DNA from: Pseudomonas sp. SL4(2022)
GTDB taxonomy: Bacteria > Pseudomonadota > Gammaproteobacteria > Pseudomonadales > Pseudomonadaceae
NCBI RefSeq assembly: GCF_026625725.1
Contig: NZ_CP113060.1
Location: forward strand, 620,001-684,000
Direction of reading: 5' to 3'
Length of the DNA stretch: 64,000 nucleotides
The translations under genes and the position numbers were made by a program. Below, piece by piece: positions 29,818 through 39,149 of this stretch. The stretch's first letter is position 1, and each line of letters begins with the position of its first letter. Under the pieces are notes generated by a model. That model was not told where the DNA came from. It searched no databases and saw only the letters and a list, made by a program, of their open reading frames with translations.

Positions 29818-30032
29818 TATTTGTTACCGCATTACTTACAATAATTCCAGGCGCAGCATTATCTATTGCTGCACTTGCGCTCTTGGGCACCCAAGAGTTC
29901 TACGGAATATTTGTGGCAACCTATGCCGCAATTTTCTATCTACTTAATCGCCGCATTAATAAATCACTCGATCTGGATACGTATACAGAAGGTAAACCTA
30001 CTGACATCGGAAGACAGGTGTTTGGTTCATGA
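29797..30032 (+). other. In-frame hydrophobic extension reached by -1 shift
   Basis: This frame has no suitable start codon but encodes an open, two-helix membrane segment (DWFYLIFVTALLTIIPGAA and IFVATYAAIFYLLNRR) followed by a polar tail ending at TGA 30030-30032. Together with the preceding frame it would make about 170 residues. It may be a programmed frameshift product, or the remains of one gene broken by an indel in the run of seven A's. Confidence 0.5.
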
Positions 30033-30222
30033 TCTCAACAGCTGTTGATGTTATTTCACTCTTACGCGCAAGGGCGCAGTAATCCGCCTAGCTCGACCGT
30101 TTGGTGAATTCTGCCGCTTTGGAAACGAGTATCGTCCGTTCGTTTTCAGAGGCTTAATTTTGCTTTCATATGTGAAAGCCCGAAGTAAGTATTTCTACCC
30201 AAAGCTAAGTATTAAGGATCCG

Positions 30223-31194
30223 ATGATGTACATAAAAACCGCGCTTCTTCTTTCCTCCGCCCTGTCTATCATGCTCGTCGCCGGATGTGGTGGCAGTGAT
30301 GAAACCGAAAAGTCGGCAGTCAAGAAGCCTGAAGCGCAGATGACCGAAGCCGAGAAGAAGGCCGAGAAAGAGCGTCGCGTCTTCAACCCTACCGATGAAG
30401 AGCGTGCAGCCGACGCCGCTGCTCGTGAAGCCGCAGCCAAGGCCAAGCTCCCAGCCGTCAGCCAACTTCCTGAGCCTGGCCCTGCACCTGATTTCAGTGC
30501 ATACAAACCAATCGTAATGGGCACCCAGTTGGTCTTCCTGCACAACGCTTTGAAGAACGAGCCTATCGACGCCATGGCCATAGCTCAAACGTACACCTAC
30601 GGTATTACCCGGTACGATATTGGTGACGCCGACTTGTCCGCAAAGCTGGGTAGCTTTCTTAATACTCGTGACCAGTTCAAAAAAAATGATATCGCCAAAG
30701 AAATCGAACCGATGCTGCAGAAGCATGTGGATGAGTACACGCAGGTACGCTATGTAAAAATCCAGATGCCATTGACGTCCGATATGCATAAGTACGATTT
30801 CGAAAAGAAGGGATTTAGTTATACGCCGGCTGCCTTCAACGACATATTTACCGGCACCGACAGTCAAGCCAATGAGGCTGTCCGACAAGGCAAGTCTTAT
30901 GATCGCGGGCACATCGCTTTCGCTGACAACCGAACCTATGTGCTGGCCTTTTCTAACGGTGGCGAATTCAACTTCGTGAAAGTAGAAGATGAGGCTATTG
31001 CTCGTGAGCTTGAAGCGCTGATTCAGAAACCTGGAAACAAACTTTCCATTACTGTTTATGGTTATGTTGATAGCCTTCAGGTCGGCGAAAAGAAAAAGAA
31101 TGACGGGAAAATACTGACCAATATCAAAATTCAGAGAATGGATATTGCTGACGGCCCGACTCCATCTAAAGTTATCGCGTCGGTTATTAACTGA
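30223..31194 (+). CDS. Hypothetical lipoprotein (possible DUF4852)
   Basis: A 323-residue lipoprotein: signal MMYIKTALLLSSALSIMLVA with the acylated Cys in AGCGGS, then an acidic/lysine-rich linker (about 25-70), then a folded domain with YDRGHIAFADNRTYVLAFSN near 220. The domain resembles DUF4852 proteins; the DRGH string also recalls nonspecific nucleases but the other residues of that family are not evident. AAGGA lies just before the two adjacent ATGs. Confidence 0.65.
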   Translation: MMYIKTALLLSSALSIMLVAGCGGSDETEKSAVKKPEAQMTEAEKKAEKERRVFNPTDEERAADAAAREAAAKAKLPAVSQLPEPGPAPDFSAYKPIVMGTQLVFLHNALKNEPIDAMAIAQTYTYGITRYDIGDADLSAKLGSFLNTRDQFKKNDIAKEIEPMLQKHVDEYTQVRYVKIQMPLTSDMHKYDFEKKGFSYTPAAFNDIFTGTDSQANEAVRQGKSYDRGHIAFADNRTYVLAFSNGGEFNFVKVEDEAIARELEALIQKPGNKLSITVYGYVDSLQVGEKKKNDGKILTNIKIQRMDIADGPTPSKVIASVIN

Positions 31195-31290
31195 CGTCGA
31201 GTTCCTCCTGCACAATGCAGGGGGATGTTTAACATTAATAAATCAATGATAAAACTCATAAACCATACTTGGCTCCGTCTATACAGATGA

Positions 31291-31320
31291 AAAAGGGCCC
31301 ACGCAGGGCCCTTTATGCAA
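31291..31320. terminator. Bidirectional terminator
   Basis: AAAGGGCCC (31292-31300) and GGGCCCTTT (31306-31314) form a perfect 9-bp stem with a 5-base loop, flanked by A's and T's. It lies between the convergent lipoprotein and MvaT-like genes and can serve both. Confidence 0.85.
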
Positions 31321-31330
31321 TCAAACAATC

Positions 31331-31693
31331 TTACTTTTGCAGCCAGCCTTCTACCACATCACCGCCGAACTCTTCCTTCCAGGCCTTGAGGATTTTGTGG
31401 TTGCCGCCTTTGGTTTCGACCCGTTCCCCCGATTCTGGGTGAACGTAGATTTTCATGTCTCGAACTTTTCTCTTACCGCCTACAACGGCTGCTGGAGCAC
31501 GACGGTTGGCGTGAGGGTCAAGAATGTTAATGACATTCACGAGGCTAAAACCGTACTCCGCCATCAGCGCCCGGAGCTTCTCCTCGAAATCGATTTCTTT
31601 CTTCAATCCACCATCATTTTTCATTGCCTCCAGCTCTGCAAGCTGGGCGGCAAGTTGCTGTTCGAGCTGGCGAAACTCTGCGAGACGGGACAT
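31331..31693 (-). CDS. MvaT/H-NS-like nucleoid silencer
   Basis: A 120-residue member of the MvaT/MvaU family, the Pseudomonas functional counterpart of H-NS. The N-terminal coiled coil (LKKEIDFEEKLRALMAEYG) drives oligomerisation, and the C-terminal AT-hook-like region has ETKGGNHKILKAWKEEFG, matching the conserved GGNHK DNA-contact loop. On an AT-rich island it probably silences island genes or interferes with the host MvaT/MvaU network. Confidence 0.93.
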   Translation of the reverse strand: MSRLAEFRQLEQQLAAQLAELEAMKNDGGLKKEIDFEEKLRALMAEYGFSLVNVINILDPHANRRAPAAVVGGKRKVRDMKIYVHPESGERVETKGGNHKILKAWKEEFGGDVVEGWLQK

Positions 31694-32212
31694 GTATTTT
31701 GCTACCTTTGAGGGTTAAGAATGCAGTATATCTCTCGAATCACATGATTGTGTACATCCTTAAGCCGATGATCCTGAAGTCCTGTCCACGGACATCGATA
31801 CCTGCATATAAATGGACTCCTAAACCAGACGTACCTCTCAAGCCCAGCGCTAGTGCCTGCATCATGGCGGATAAAGCGCCCCCCAATCTTGGGACGGTTT
31901 CAGTGTCTCCCCCGAGCCACCGTCGCACTACACAATACTTTATAAATCCATATAGCTGGTGCGAGCCACAGATCACTTGGCCCCTTAAGAGTGCAAGGGC
32001 AAAAATACTTACAGCTTTTGAAAATAATTTGCGCACACAGAAAAAGCCATTTTTTGAAAAAAAATTACTCTCGGAAAGTCCTTTAATTACTACGATTTTT
32101 ACAGCTTTTCCTGTCAAGACAAAACTCAAACAACAAAAAATGCTTTCCAGAAAAATAAACAACACTTATTATCGGTGTCAGTCCATTAATCAAAGACACT
32201 TAACAAGGCATT
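31694..32212. other. Gene-poor AT-rich spacer
   Basis: Lies upstream of the MvaT-like gene. A 141-codon minus-strand frame covers much of it but has an implausible composition. I see no RNA gene; the stretch likely holds the MvaT-like promoter. Confidence 0.5.
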
Positions 32213-32644
32213 ATGTGCATGCTCCTTACAAGCACTCTATACGAAGAGCGAAGAAACCGAGCGCCAGGAGAGTCGGGATGGTTAGGCCGAGTTTATCTTG
32301 CTGAGATATGGGTTGATTACATTCACCCGCCTGAGGCTGTAACGGCAAATAAAAAGCCAAAATCATTTTTCATAGAAGACTGCAGTCGCGCAAAGCGACG
32401 TCTTCAGTCCACATATATATTACTTAACCAGTTGGCCACAAAAATAAATGACGAAAAAATGAGCTTTGACAAAGCAACCAATATCGCGATTTTTTTGGCC
32501 GGCACTCTTGGCGCCCGAAAGACTCTGCACAAGTACATCTATGATAAAAATTTAATACAAGCCGCCAAGGCCTGCTTAAAGACGCCAGGTCTCACCATCG
32601 AACAGGCTCTAGAAAGGATAAGCCCATCAGTTAGACGAATTTAG
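32213..32644 (+). CDS. Hypothetical protein
   Basis: A 143-residue unrecognised basic protein with a helical C-terminal part (FDKATNIAIFLAGTLGARKTLHKYI). AAGG lies 5 bases before the ATG. There is no signal peptide. The stop is followed by a region with several imperfect inverted repeats. Confidence 0.55.
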   Translation: MCMLLTSTLYEERRNRAPGESGWLGRVYLAEIWVDYIHPPEAVTANKKPKSFFIEDCSRAKRRLQSTYILLNQLATKINDEKMSFDKATNIAIFLAGTLGARKTLHKYIYDKNLIQAAKACLKTPGLTIEQALERISPSVRRI

Positions 32645-32771
32645 AGATTGGGTTATCCGGGGCAAGCTCGCACGCACTGCTAAACGCCATAAACTCTTGT
32701 TCATACCGATAATGAGCCGGGCAAGTTTTTTTGGCTATCCGGATAATCTAGTGTAGCTGCACCCGATAAGC

Positions 32772-32809
32772 GGCACATTGTTCCTATCTCAAGAAGGGAA
32801 CAACGTGCC
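32772..32809 (+). repeat. Leader hairpin upstream of a small beta-rich protein
   Basis: GGCACATTGTTCC (32772-32784) and GGAACAACGTGCC (32797-32809) pair with one A-C mismatch around a 12-base loop. It lies about 50 bases before the next ATG and could be an attenuator or regulator site. Confidence 0.55.
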
Positions 32810-32861
32810 TACAGTTAGGCCCGTGCCAGCCACAACGGCGAGGCGAAAAAAGGAAGCCACC

Positions 32862-33056
32862 ATGACCACTTACACCGTAGCTCTTGCCAATGACACCGTT
32901 GGCACCATTATCGCTGAAGCTGTTTCCGTAGGCGATACCGTTACCGTTACGCTGCGTGACGAGAACGGCATGCCGATCCAAGCAACCGGTGAAGTGGTTG
33001 AGATCCTTGAAGAAGACTGGATGCATCCAACCACAATCCAAACCCGCGCTACCTAA
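32862..33056 (+). CDS. Small beta-rich hypothetical protein
   Basis: A 64-residue protein with alternating beta-type segments (TVALANDTVGTIIAEAVSVG, VTVTLRDENG). AGGAAG lies 7 bases before the ATG at 32862; the longer frame from 32778 runs through the leader hairpin and is less likely. Its size and composition suggest an SH3- or OB-like small protein. It is higher in GC than the genes around it. Confidence 0.65.
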   Translation: MTTYTVALANDTVGTIIAEAVSVGDTVTVTLRDENGMPIQATGEVVEILEEDWMHPTTIQTRAT

Positions 33057-33341
33057 TGAGCAACTCCGTACCCTGTGCAGTTCGCGCTTGAGTGTATGGC
33101 TGATTCCACACACTAATCCGAATGGCCGTTTCTTTGAGACAGCTTTCTGCCTGAGCCTTCATTCCATATATAGGTTCGTCTATACCAAACGAACCTTGAT
33201 CCTAGTGCCTACCCCCCCCGAAGTAGAGGCTACTCTGAGGCTGGAGTATCCACCGCACGGGTATTACCTTACCTGCCCAGCATATAAGCAATACCCCATC
33301 TTTACTCCTACCCACTTTAGCGGTTTCTTGAGGAACAACGG

Positions 33342-34547
33342 ATGTATCTCTCAACCATGGCACCCGAGGCGCTTTCTGTAGTAGCAGAACTAGGATGGGG
33401 ACTTTGGGTGCTTCGAATCAGCCGCGACGATTCAACGGTTGAGCACGTTGTGGTCGTCAAGGCCAGCAAGGAAGTTATTCTTACTGCACGAGAGAATCGG
33501 GAGTTCAGGTTCTACCTAGCTCCCTGTCAGCTGGGTGACAGTCGGGGGCTCACGCTGCTCACAGCGTTCTTTGACGACCCCGAGAATCCACTGACTATCA
33601 CCTCGCCCCTTATTCCCGGCCATCCAATCCTGATGGAGCTTCAGAAGCTACCGAATGACTTCACTATCTGCTTCTTCGATGATCAGAATCGAGAGCTACT
33701 GAGCTGCCGGGCCAGGGCTCGCCTTGATCGGTTCCGAGAAACCCTGCTCTCAAGCTCGTACCTAGAGGCGGCGCACTGGAGATTGATTTGCGCCCAGGCT
33801 GAGTCGTGGTTGGCTAACCGAACTGCTAAAGACGATGCGCAATCCTTCGTCGTAGAGCTTCAGCAAGACCTCTTTCCTAGTAATTGCAAGATCATTGAAA
33901 TGAACGCGCGGCATGGTTTTCTTGGATCCTCTGGATTTTCGAGCACTTCCCTCGAGCGAGCAGAGCCAGGCCCATTACAGGAGATCGACATCATCTTCTT
34001 GCTCCAGCGGGTATACGCCGCTGATCGTATTGTTCATGGCCCACTGAAGGTAAGCGATGATGAAGAGCTTGTAGACGTACTGATCCTTGGAAAGGAGATG
34101 AACGTACTGCTTCAGGCCAAGGACAGCCCCAATACCAGCAAGATCCTCAACACCACCATTGATCGAAAGCGCCGCAAGTCGGTGAGCCAGCTAAAAGACG
34201 GTCTCTCGCAGCTCGGTGGCGCTTTATCGACAATACGCCGTGAGGGTGTCGTGCAGTTAAAGATTGCGGCAACGGCAGGCCTTGAAGTGAACTTTAGCAC
34301 TAAGCCGTGTCTCGGCATTGTTATCGTCAAAGAGCTATTTCCTGACAAATACGATGAGTACAGTTCGCTGGCACTCGACTTTGTCGGAAAACAACAAATG
34401 CCCATTGTATTCTTTGACTATCCCGAGTTCGAGGTAATGACACGTCATTTCCCATCTGAAGACGCACTGTTGTCAGTATTTGATCAAATCTTCGCCTACG
34501 CGCTAAACAACCACCTGTATCCGCGCTTTCGATTCACTCGCCCTTAG
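33342..34547 (+). CDS. PD-(D/E)xK nuclease-like protein
   Basis: A 401-residue protein of no family I can name. The C-terminal half has a restriction-endonuclease-like core: acidic D in EELVDVLILGKEM and QAK in VLLQAKDSPN, separated by a beta-hairpin, as in PD-(D/E/Q)xK folds. The N-terminal 190 residues are beta-rich with no known motif. AGGA lies 7 bases before the ATG. The position at the start of a defence-gene cluster supports a nuclease effector role; this is inference. Confidence 0.65.
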   Translation: MYLSTMAPEALSVVAELGWGLWVLRISRDDSTVEHVVVVKASKEVILTARENREFRFYLAPCQLGDSRGLTLLTAFFDDPENPLTITSPLIPGHPILMELQKLPNDFTICFFDDQNRELLSCRARARLDRFRETLLSSSYLEAAHWRLICAQAESWLANRTAKDDAQSFVVELQQDLFPSNCKIIEMNARHGFLGSSGFSSTSLERAEPGPLQEIDIIFLLQRVYAADRIVHGPLKVSDDEELVDVLILGKEMNVLLQAKDSPNTSKILNTTIDRKRRKSVSQLKDGLSQLGGALSTIRREGVVQLKIAATAGLEVNFSTKPCLGIVIVKELFPDKYDEYSSLALDFVGKQQMPIVFFDYPEFEVMTRHFPSEDALLSVFDQIFAYALNNHLYPRFRFTRP

Positions 34548-35240
34548 GCAAATAGCAAAGTGCATGGCGAGAATTTCGCTCCGAAATAATAGGGCGAACC
34601 TAATGGATCTCACAGACCCGCAATAGGTCGATCTGACTGCGTATCGAGAATATGAGTGGATCCATGTCAGCGGGCCGGATACCCGACGTAGAAGGGCCTA
34701 CGGCGAGCAGGCCATCGCTTGCCACTTGATCTCTGCCATTTGCTACTGTGTGGGCTTGAGAGGGGCACTGATGCGGCTGAAGATTAGATCCGCCACCGCC
34801 CATGCCTGATTGGTGAGCCGAGTTAGCCCTTCAGTATTGGCTCGGAAACCATCCGCTTGCGACCAATAGCGGGCGACTGAAACAACTCATCAATTCATAT
34901 GCACTTCCGCTTTCTGGCGCCGGCAAATGTTGACTGGAATGAGCAAGAGGACGAGCCGACGATGTATCACGAGCCGTGCAAGTCAAACTAACGTAGCAGA
35001 AAAATAAGTCCGGTTGACGTGGATCGTGTACCAAGCGGCCACAGTTGCCGGTATTTTGGATCACACAGAAGACAACCCGTTGTGAGCTCAGTCTGGCTGC
35101 TAGCAGTAAATCCCTCTTGCAGTCCACACGAGTTGATGTGGTAGCCAATACACGGAAATTGCACCTTAGTGTTGTCGATTTATCTATTCCACATGTGTAA
35201 ACTAAAAGATTAAAGATTTTACAGCGGAACAATTACTCCC
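34548..35240. other. Intergenic stretch without a supportable gene
   Basis: About 690 bases between two nuclease-like genes. Short frames such as one near 34603-34810 (interrupted by TAG early) hint at a decayed coding sequence, but I cannot identify it. No terminator or RNA is obvious. Confidence 0.4.
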
Positions 35241-35807
35241 ATGCTTAAAGATGCTGAAATTCGAAATGCGCTGGTGCAGCATCTAAATAGTAGGTCTCCC
35301 AGACCTAGCCGTATAGTGCAAGAGCTTCATATTCACAATGGCAATGCTATTGCTGACGTCGTCGCATTTTATAAGCAAATGCATTGCTTTGAAATCAAAG
35401 GCGAAACTGACAGCATTCAGCGGATACTCACACAAGCGAAAGTATACTCTCACTCGTTTCCCAAACTCACGCTAGTTCTTACTACTAAACATGTTCGCTG
35501 GGCGCTAAGAAATTTGCCTGAATACTGGGGAATCCTGGTTGCGATAGATCAGGGCGACCGAGTCATATTTAAATATGAGCGCAAGGCGTCTAACAATCCT
35601 GACTTCGTAATCGATAAGGCGCTCATGATGCTTTGGCGCCAAGAGCTTCTCGACGTTTCCGAGAAAATGGGAGTGATCCAGAAAAAGTCTGGAAATCGCA
35701 ATGATTTCGCAAAAAATCTAGGATCTATCGTTAATAAAAATGACGCCTTGGCGCAGATCCAAAGTGCCATTCTTAACCGTACTAACGCTTTCTCACAACA
35801 AACGTGA
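35241..35807 (+). CDS. sce7726-family protein (PD-(D/E)xK-like)
   Basis: A 188-residue protein of the sce7726 family. The N-terminus LKDAEIRNALVQHL is followed by ELHIHNGNAIADVVAFYKQMHCFEIKGETDS, a PD-(D/E)xK pattern with D in IADVV and E-x-K in FEIKGE. Its 3' end overlaps the convergent beta-protein gene by 26 bases. sce7726 proteins often neighbour sce7725/beta-like proteins, as here. The role is unproven, but accessory and defence islands are the usual context. Confidence 0.8.
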   Translation: MLKDAEIRNALVQHLNSRSPRPSRIVQELHIHNGNAIADVVAFYKQMHCFEIKGETDSIQRILTQAKVYSHSFPKLTLVLTTKHVRWALRNLPEYWGILVAIDQGDRVIFKYERKASNNPDFVIDKALMMLWRQELLDVSEKMGVIQKKSGNRNDFAKNLGSIVNKNDALAQIQSAILNRTNAFSQQT

Positions 35808-36864
35808 TGTGAGATGAGAGGGTTGCTTTAATCCAACTACCCGGCGCCCCCCCTTTTTGAGGCCTCCGCGCACTCAGATTACTTCGCGCGTGAATATACT
35901 TGTCACCATCTGAATATCCACCGTCTCGAAAATAGGGCTTACTTACAATGTTATCTGCAATATCGAAATATTGACCGTACCCTTTGGCATGGCCTTGAAA
36001 CTGTCCGCCGCGCTCAGCATAGAACTCCCCGGCAGTGGTATAAAATACTTTTGGGGCCATATACTTCGGCATTAAATTAACGGGTAAATCGGATTCTGAA
36101 AACTCCGGACTAACTACGCCATAATCACCATAATTAATAGTCGACGTCTCCGGAATGGCGGCTAATTTCCTCCAGAGCTTGTCCTCTAATCTTTCAACCA
36201 TCATCGTAGTTTTAGTTTTCATCAACTTAGCTATGTTGGCGGGAATCACTGACCCAACAACAATATAATGGCTAATCATAAACTGCTGACTGCATTGCTT
36301 ATAGAACTTTTCAATCGAAGCATGAAGATCATCAACGTCTCCCTGCTTTTCGATCAATCTACAATCAAAAACTAGATAGGTTTTTGTCACACCCACGCCA
36401 GCTGCCTCAGCCAGAATCTTTGCCAGTTTCGGCTTAAGCAAATTGAAACTTTGGAAGTCCTCCGTTTGCAGCCGTATACCTAGACTGCCACTATTGTTTT
36501 TGCAGTATTCAATGGCTGCGACGTTGTGATCCGGTGCACGATCAAAAGCAACGACAGGGATTATGTTGTATGCCTTCAGCTCATTGAGAATGTACCTATA
36601 TTGCTGAGCGCCACACAGCAGCACACTGTCATCAAGATCGTAGTTATCTATAAAAAAATGAAGATTTGGAATTTTATTGGAATGAGCAGCTAATTGCTTC
36701 TCACCCTTGCGCAGCCTACTCAGTATATCCGACTCAGTATCTTGCTTTTTCTCTTTAGGTATATCAAAGAGTGGCAGCGTAAAATTCTGGACGTCAGGAT
36801 ATATGGAAAATACGGCCTGAATCTCATTCTGCTTAAACTTCAAAAACGGAGCGTAATTATACAT
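35782..36864 (-). CDS. Beta family protein (T4 beta / sce7725-like)
   Basis: A 360-residue protein starting with the family pattern PFLKFKQNEIQAVF...LPLFDI typical of the phage T4 beta protein (and similar sce7725) family. The structure is probably a TIM-barrel-like fold, with an NYDLDDS segment and many alternating helices and strands. It is the last of three overlapping minus-strand genes (GNAT, ImmA/IrrE, beta), overlapping the ImmA/IrrE gene by 8 bases, and faces an sce7726 gene. The function is unknown. Confidence 0.8.
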   Translation of the reverse strand: MYNYAPFLKFKQNEIQAVFSIYPDVQNFTLPLFDIPKEKKQDTESDILSRLRKGEKQLAAHSNKIPNLHFFIDNYDLDDSVLLCGAQQYRYILNELKAYNIIPVVAFDRAPDHNVAAIEYCKNNSGSLGIRLQTEDFQSFNLLKPKLAKILAEAAGVGVTKTYLVFDCRLIEKQGDVDDLHASIEKFYKQCSQQFMISHYIVVGSVIPANIAKLMKTKTTMMVERLEDKLWRKLAAIPETSTINYGDYGVVSPEFSESDLPVNLMPKYMAPKVFYTTAGEFYAERGGQFQGHAKGYGQYFDIADNIVSKPYFRDGGYSDGDKYIHARSNLSARRPQKGGAPGSWIKATLSSHITFVVRKR

Positions 36865-37720
36865 CCGCGAACCCCAAAAGTTTTTTTACATCCACTGTGC
36901 GATGATGACGGGGATAAAGCTTGTAGTCTTTGGCAGCAAACCTTATTAATCCTGCAACAACATCTGGATGAACTCCTAGGCCAGCACAAGTTCTCTCTAG
37001 CATGGAGTCGCTGTGACGATTTTCATATAACACACGCCACTCACGACGCGGGACAAAGCTTTCTCTGGCGAATGCGTTCGCCTCTGCTTCCATATCCTCG
37101 GTAACGATTTCTTCTAAATCATCAACGATTGGGGTATCAAGCCGGTCGTCGTGAAGACACAGATGGGCGAGCTCATGCGCGAGCGTGAACCAGAAATTAT
37201 CATAACGATTATATCGAAGCGTAACTCCAACCATTGGCCGTGAGTCCGGCAACTTGAGTACACAGCCATCCATCTTCATCGAGGTATAGCCGGGGTGAAT
37301 TATCAAAACCACTCCGTATTGCTCTGCCAGAATATTTGGAAGATCAACAATGCATTCTGGATTTACGCTTAACTTTACGATGTTACTGACATCATCCTGC
37401 GAAATTCCTTTGTATTTCGCCGCCATCGTAAGTGAAATTCGCTTCGCCTCTGTGATAGATGACGAAAGCCAAGCCTGAATTTTTGTTTCGTGCGCCTGAG
37501 GATTTTTTCTATATAGAACACCGGCTACTTCAGTAGACTGAAGCGCAAGCGTTGCTAAGAACTCTTGCCTCGACATATTCTCCGCTCTTTGCGAGTCAAT
37601 GTCTTTATTAGACAGTTCTTGGCTAAATCTCTTGTATGCCTCAAACAAGGCTCGAGTTGATATATCGGAACGTGAAATGACAGGGACATCATCCCAAGGG
37701 GAGAAATTATCCTCGCTCAT
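36857..37720 (-). CDS. ImmA/IrrE-family metallopeptidase
   Basis: A 287-residue protein with the zinc protease motif in WFTLAHELAHLCLHDD (HELAH near 180) and the third-ligand region EDMEAEANAFARE. The N-terminal 100 residues are helical and of unknown role. ImmA/IrrE proteases usually cleave HTH repressors, but no HTH gene is adjacent here; the partners are a GNAT protein (start overlaps by one base) and a beta family protein. Confidence 0.88.
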   Translation of the reverse strand: MSEDNFSPWDDVPVISRSDISTRALFEAYKRFSQELSNKDIDSQRAENMSRQEFLATLALQSTEVAGVLYRKNPQAHETKIQAWLSSSITEAKRISLTMAAKYKGISQDDVSNIVKLSVNPECIVDLPNILAEQYGVVLIIHPGYTSMKMDGCVLKLPDSRPMVGVTLRYNRYDNFWFTLAHELAHLCLHDDRLDTPIVDDLEEIVTEDMEAEANAFARESFVPRREWRVLYENRHSDSMLERTCAGLGVHPDVVAGLIRFAAKDYKLYPRHHRTVDVKKLLGFADV

Positions 37721-38352
37721 TACGCAGCTCCTTGCGCTATTGACCGAGCTACAAACTCTGAGGCTTCAAAGTAGCGGAGATCCTGGTAATTGGTATCAAT
37801 GCCATAATCCGTCATTTTCAGGCTTCGGTAGTAACCTTCTGACGAAGGTAAAGAATGGAGCGAGAATCCAGGCCGATATCCTAGAACATTAATTGAATAA
37901 TTTACTGCATGAACCAACAACCTCGTACCAACCCCTTCAAATCGACGGGCATAGCCGTTCCTTCGCCGATTCCAGTATGCAACGGCTAGGTAGTCGACGT
38001 AAAAAATTCCCGCATTGTCTTCTCTGCTCTCTTTTGGATGTTTGATTATACAAGCAGCCTGGACTTTCCCGTCCGCCGTCAAATAAAACCAAAAATATTC
38101 AGCAGAATTGCACTGCACGGCTTTTTGAGCCCATGCCCAGTGGAAGTCATTTAGCTGATAGGAGTCGAGTAGCTCACCCCATTTATCTGGGCTGTTCAAA
38201 GCATCTGGATTATCTGCTATCAGCTGTCCGAAGATCCTTGCTTTCTCTTCGCTCCAGTCCATGTCAAGGCTGACCGTAGTGCGGAGATCAATCCCATCGG
38301 AGATGTTGTAGGGGACATCTTTACCTGTGTGGAGGCATTTCAATGTTTGCAT
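37720..38352 (-). CDS. GNAT-like N-acetyltransferase
   Basis: A 210-residue protein with a GNAT-like core: the strand FYVDYLAVAYWNRR, the acetyl-CoA loop region FEGVGTRLLVHAVNYS, and SLPSSEGYYRSLKM near the end. The first 60 residues are an N-terminal extension. It is the promoter-proximal gene of the GNAT, ImmA/IrrE, beta operon. Confidence 0.75.
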   Translation of the reverse strand: MQTLKCLHTGKDVPYNISDGIDLRTTVSLDMDWSEEKARIFGQLIADNPDALNSPDKWGELLDSYQLNDFHWAWAQKAVQCNSAEYFWFYLTADGKVQAACIIKHPKESREDNAGIFYVDYLAVAYWNRRRNGYARRFEGVGTRLLVHAVNYSINVLGYRPGFSLHSLPSSEGYYRSLKMTDYGIDTNYQDLRYFEASEFVARSIAQGAA

Positions 38353-38702
38353 GTGCTGCGGCCTTACATCCTTGGATGGCTATCCGCATGAATATAGCAA
38401 ATTGCCACCAACGAACAAAATGCCTGTGTCAATTGATCACAAGCCATTGCTTTAATAGGATTTTCGGCGGTAACCATGCCAACAATTTCGTTCATAGCAG
38501 CCTAAACGTGGTTGAATCTCGTACAAATCAACTCGCAAATATATCTGTAGCGATACTACGTCGCGTAGTGGGGGCTTAACCGGCTACCCGCCTTAATCAA
38601 TAAAACTTCACCCTTAATACCTGTTGAGCATCGGACAAGACCATAGGTCTCGCCCTTTGCTTCCCACTTCGTCCCTGCACCGCACCCGATTTGGCCCCTC
38701 CA
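38353..38702. other. Intergenic stretch between two minus-strand operons
   Basis: Probably holds the promoter of the GNAT operon and the 3' end region of the ubiquitin-like operon. I see no convincing gene or hairpin. Confidence 0.45.
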
Positions 38703-39149
38703 TCAGAATCCAAGCCTGCTTTTCAACCTTTCAAACCAGGTTGTTTCCTTAGGCTCCACCTGAATATCAGTTCGATCCGGTTGGCGTACGTCCTCGCCAT
38801 TCGCGCGAGCCGTCTGGTGCAGCGCCTTGGCTCGAATATCTCGATTGCGAACTGCATTGATCGCCTCTTGGGACATGTCGCCAGCCCAAACAACCCTACC
38901 GGATCGCACCCAATAGTGTGATCGGCAGCGGAACGACCAATTACCTATCGAAGGCTTCAGCGAAACCGACTCGCCGTCAAAGGACATCTGCCAGTCAGTC
39001 GGAGAGAACGGCGTGATCACCTTGTATCCGCATCCGCACGCACACAAATGCACTGCAGTAGCGAACTCCATTGCCAAGTAAAGCTCACCTGGCACAAGCC
39101 TCTCCGGGAATTGCGCTACAAACTGCGGGGCGAGTCGACGAATTGTCAT
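38703..39149 (-). CDS. DUF6527 family protein
   Basis: A 148-residue protein with a metal-binding look: HLCACGCGYKV near 33 and FRCRSHYWV near 73 provide several Cys/His ligands of a treble-clef or zinc-ribbon type. This is the DUF6527 pattern seen in ubiquitin-like operons. Its start overlaps the E1-like gene stop by ATGA, so it is the third gene of the multiubiquitin operon. It could be an adaptor or a RING-like ligase equivalent; no deubiquitinase motif is seen. Confidence 0.85.
   Translation of the reverse strand: MTIRRLAPQFVAQFPERLVPGELYLAMEFATAVHLCACGCGYKVITPFSPTDWQMSFDGESVSLKPSIGNWSFRCRSHYWVRSGRVVWAGDMSQEAINAVRNRDIRAKALHQTARANGEDVRQPDRTDIQVEPKETTWFERLKSRLGF

Noticed and set aside
31740..32165. 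A 141-codon minus-strand frame in the AT-rich gap before the MvaT-like gene
   Set aside because: Its composition is mixed and unlike a real protein, it has no ribosome site, and it runs through a likely promoter region.
34831..35232. A 133-codon minus-strand frame before the sce7726 gene
   Set aside because: No ribosome site, uneven composition and no family signal.
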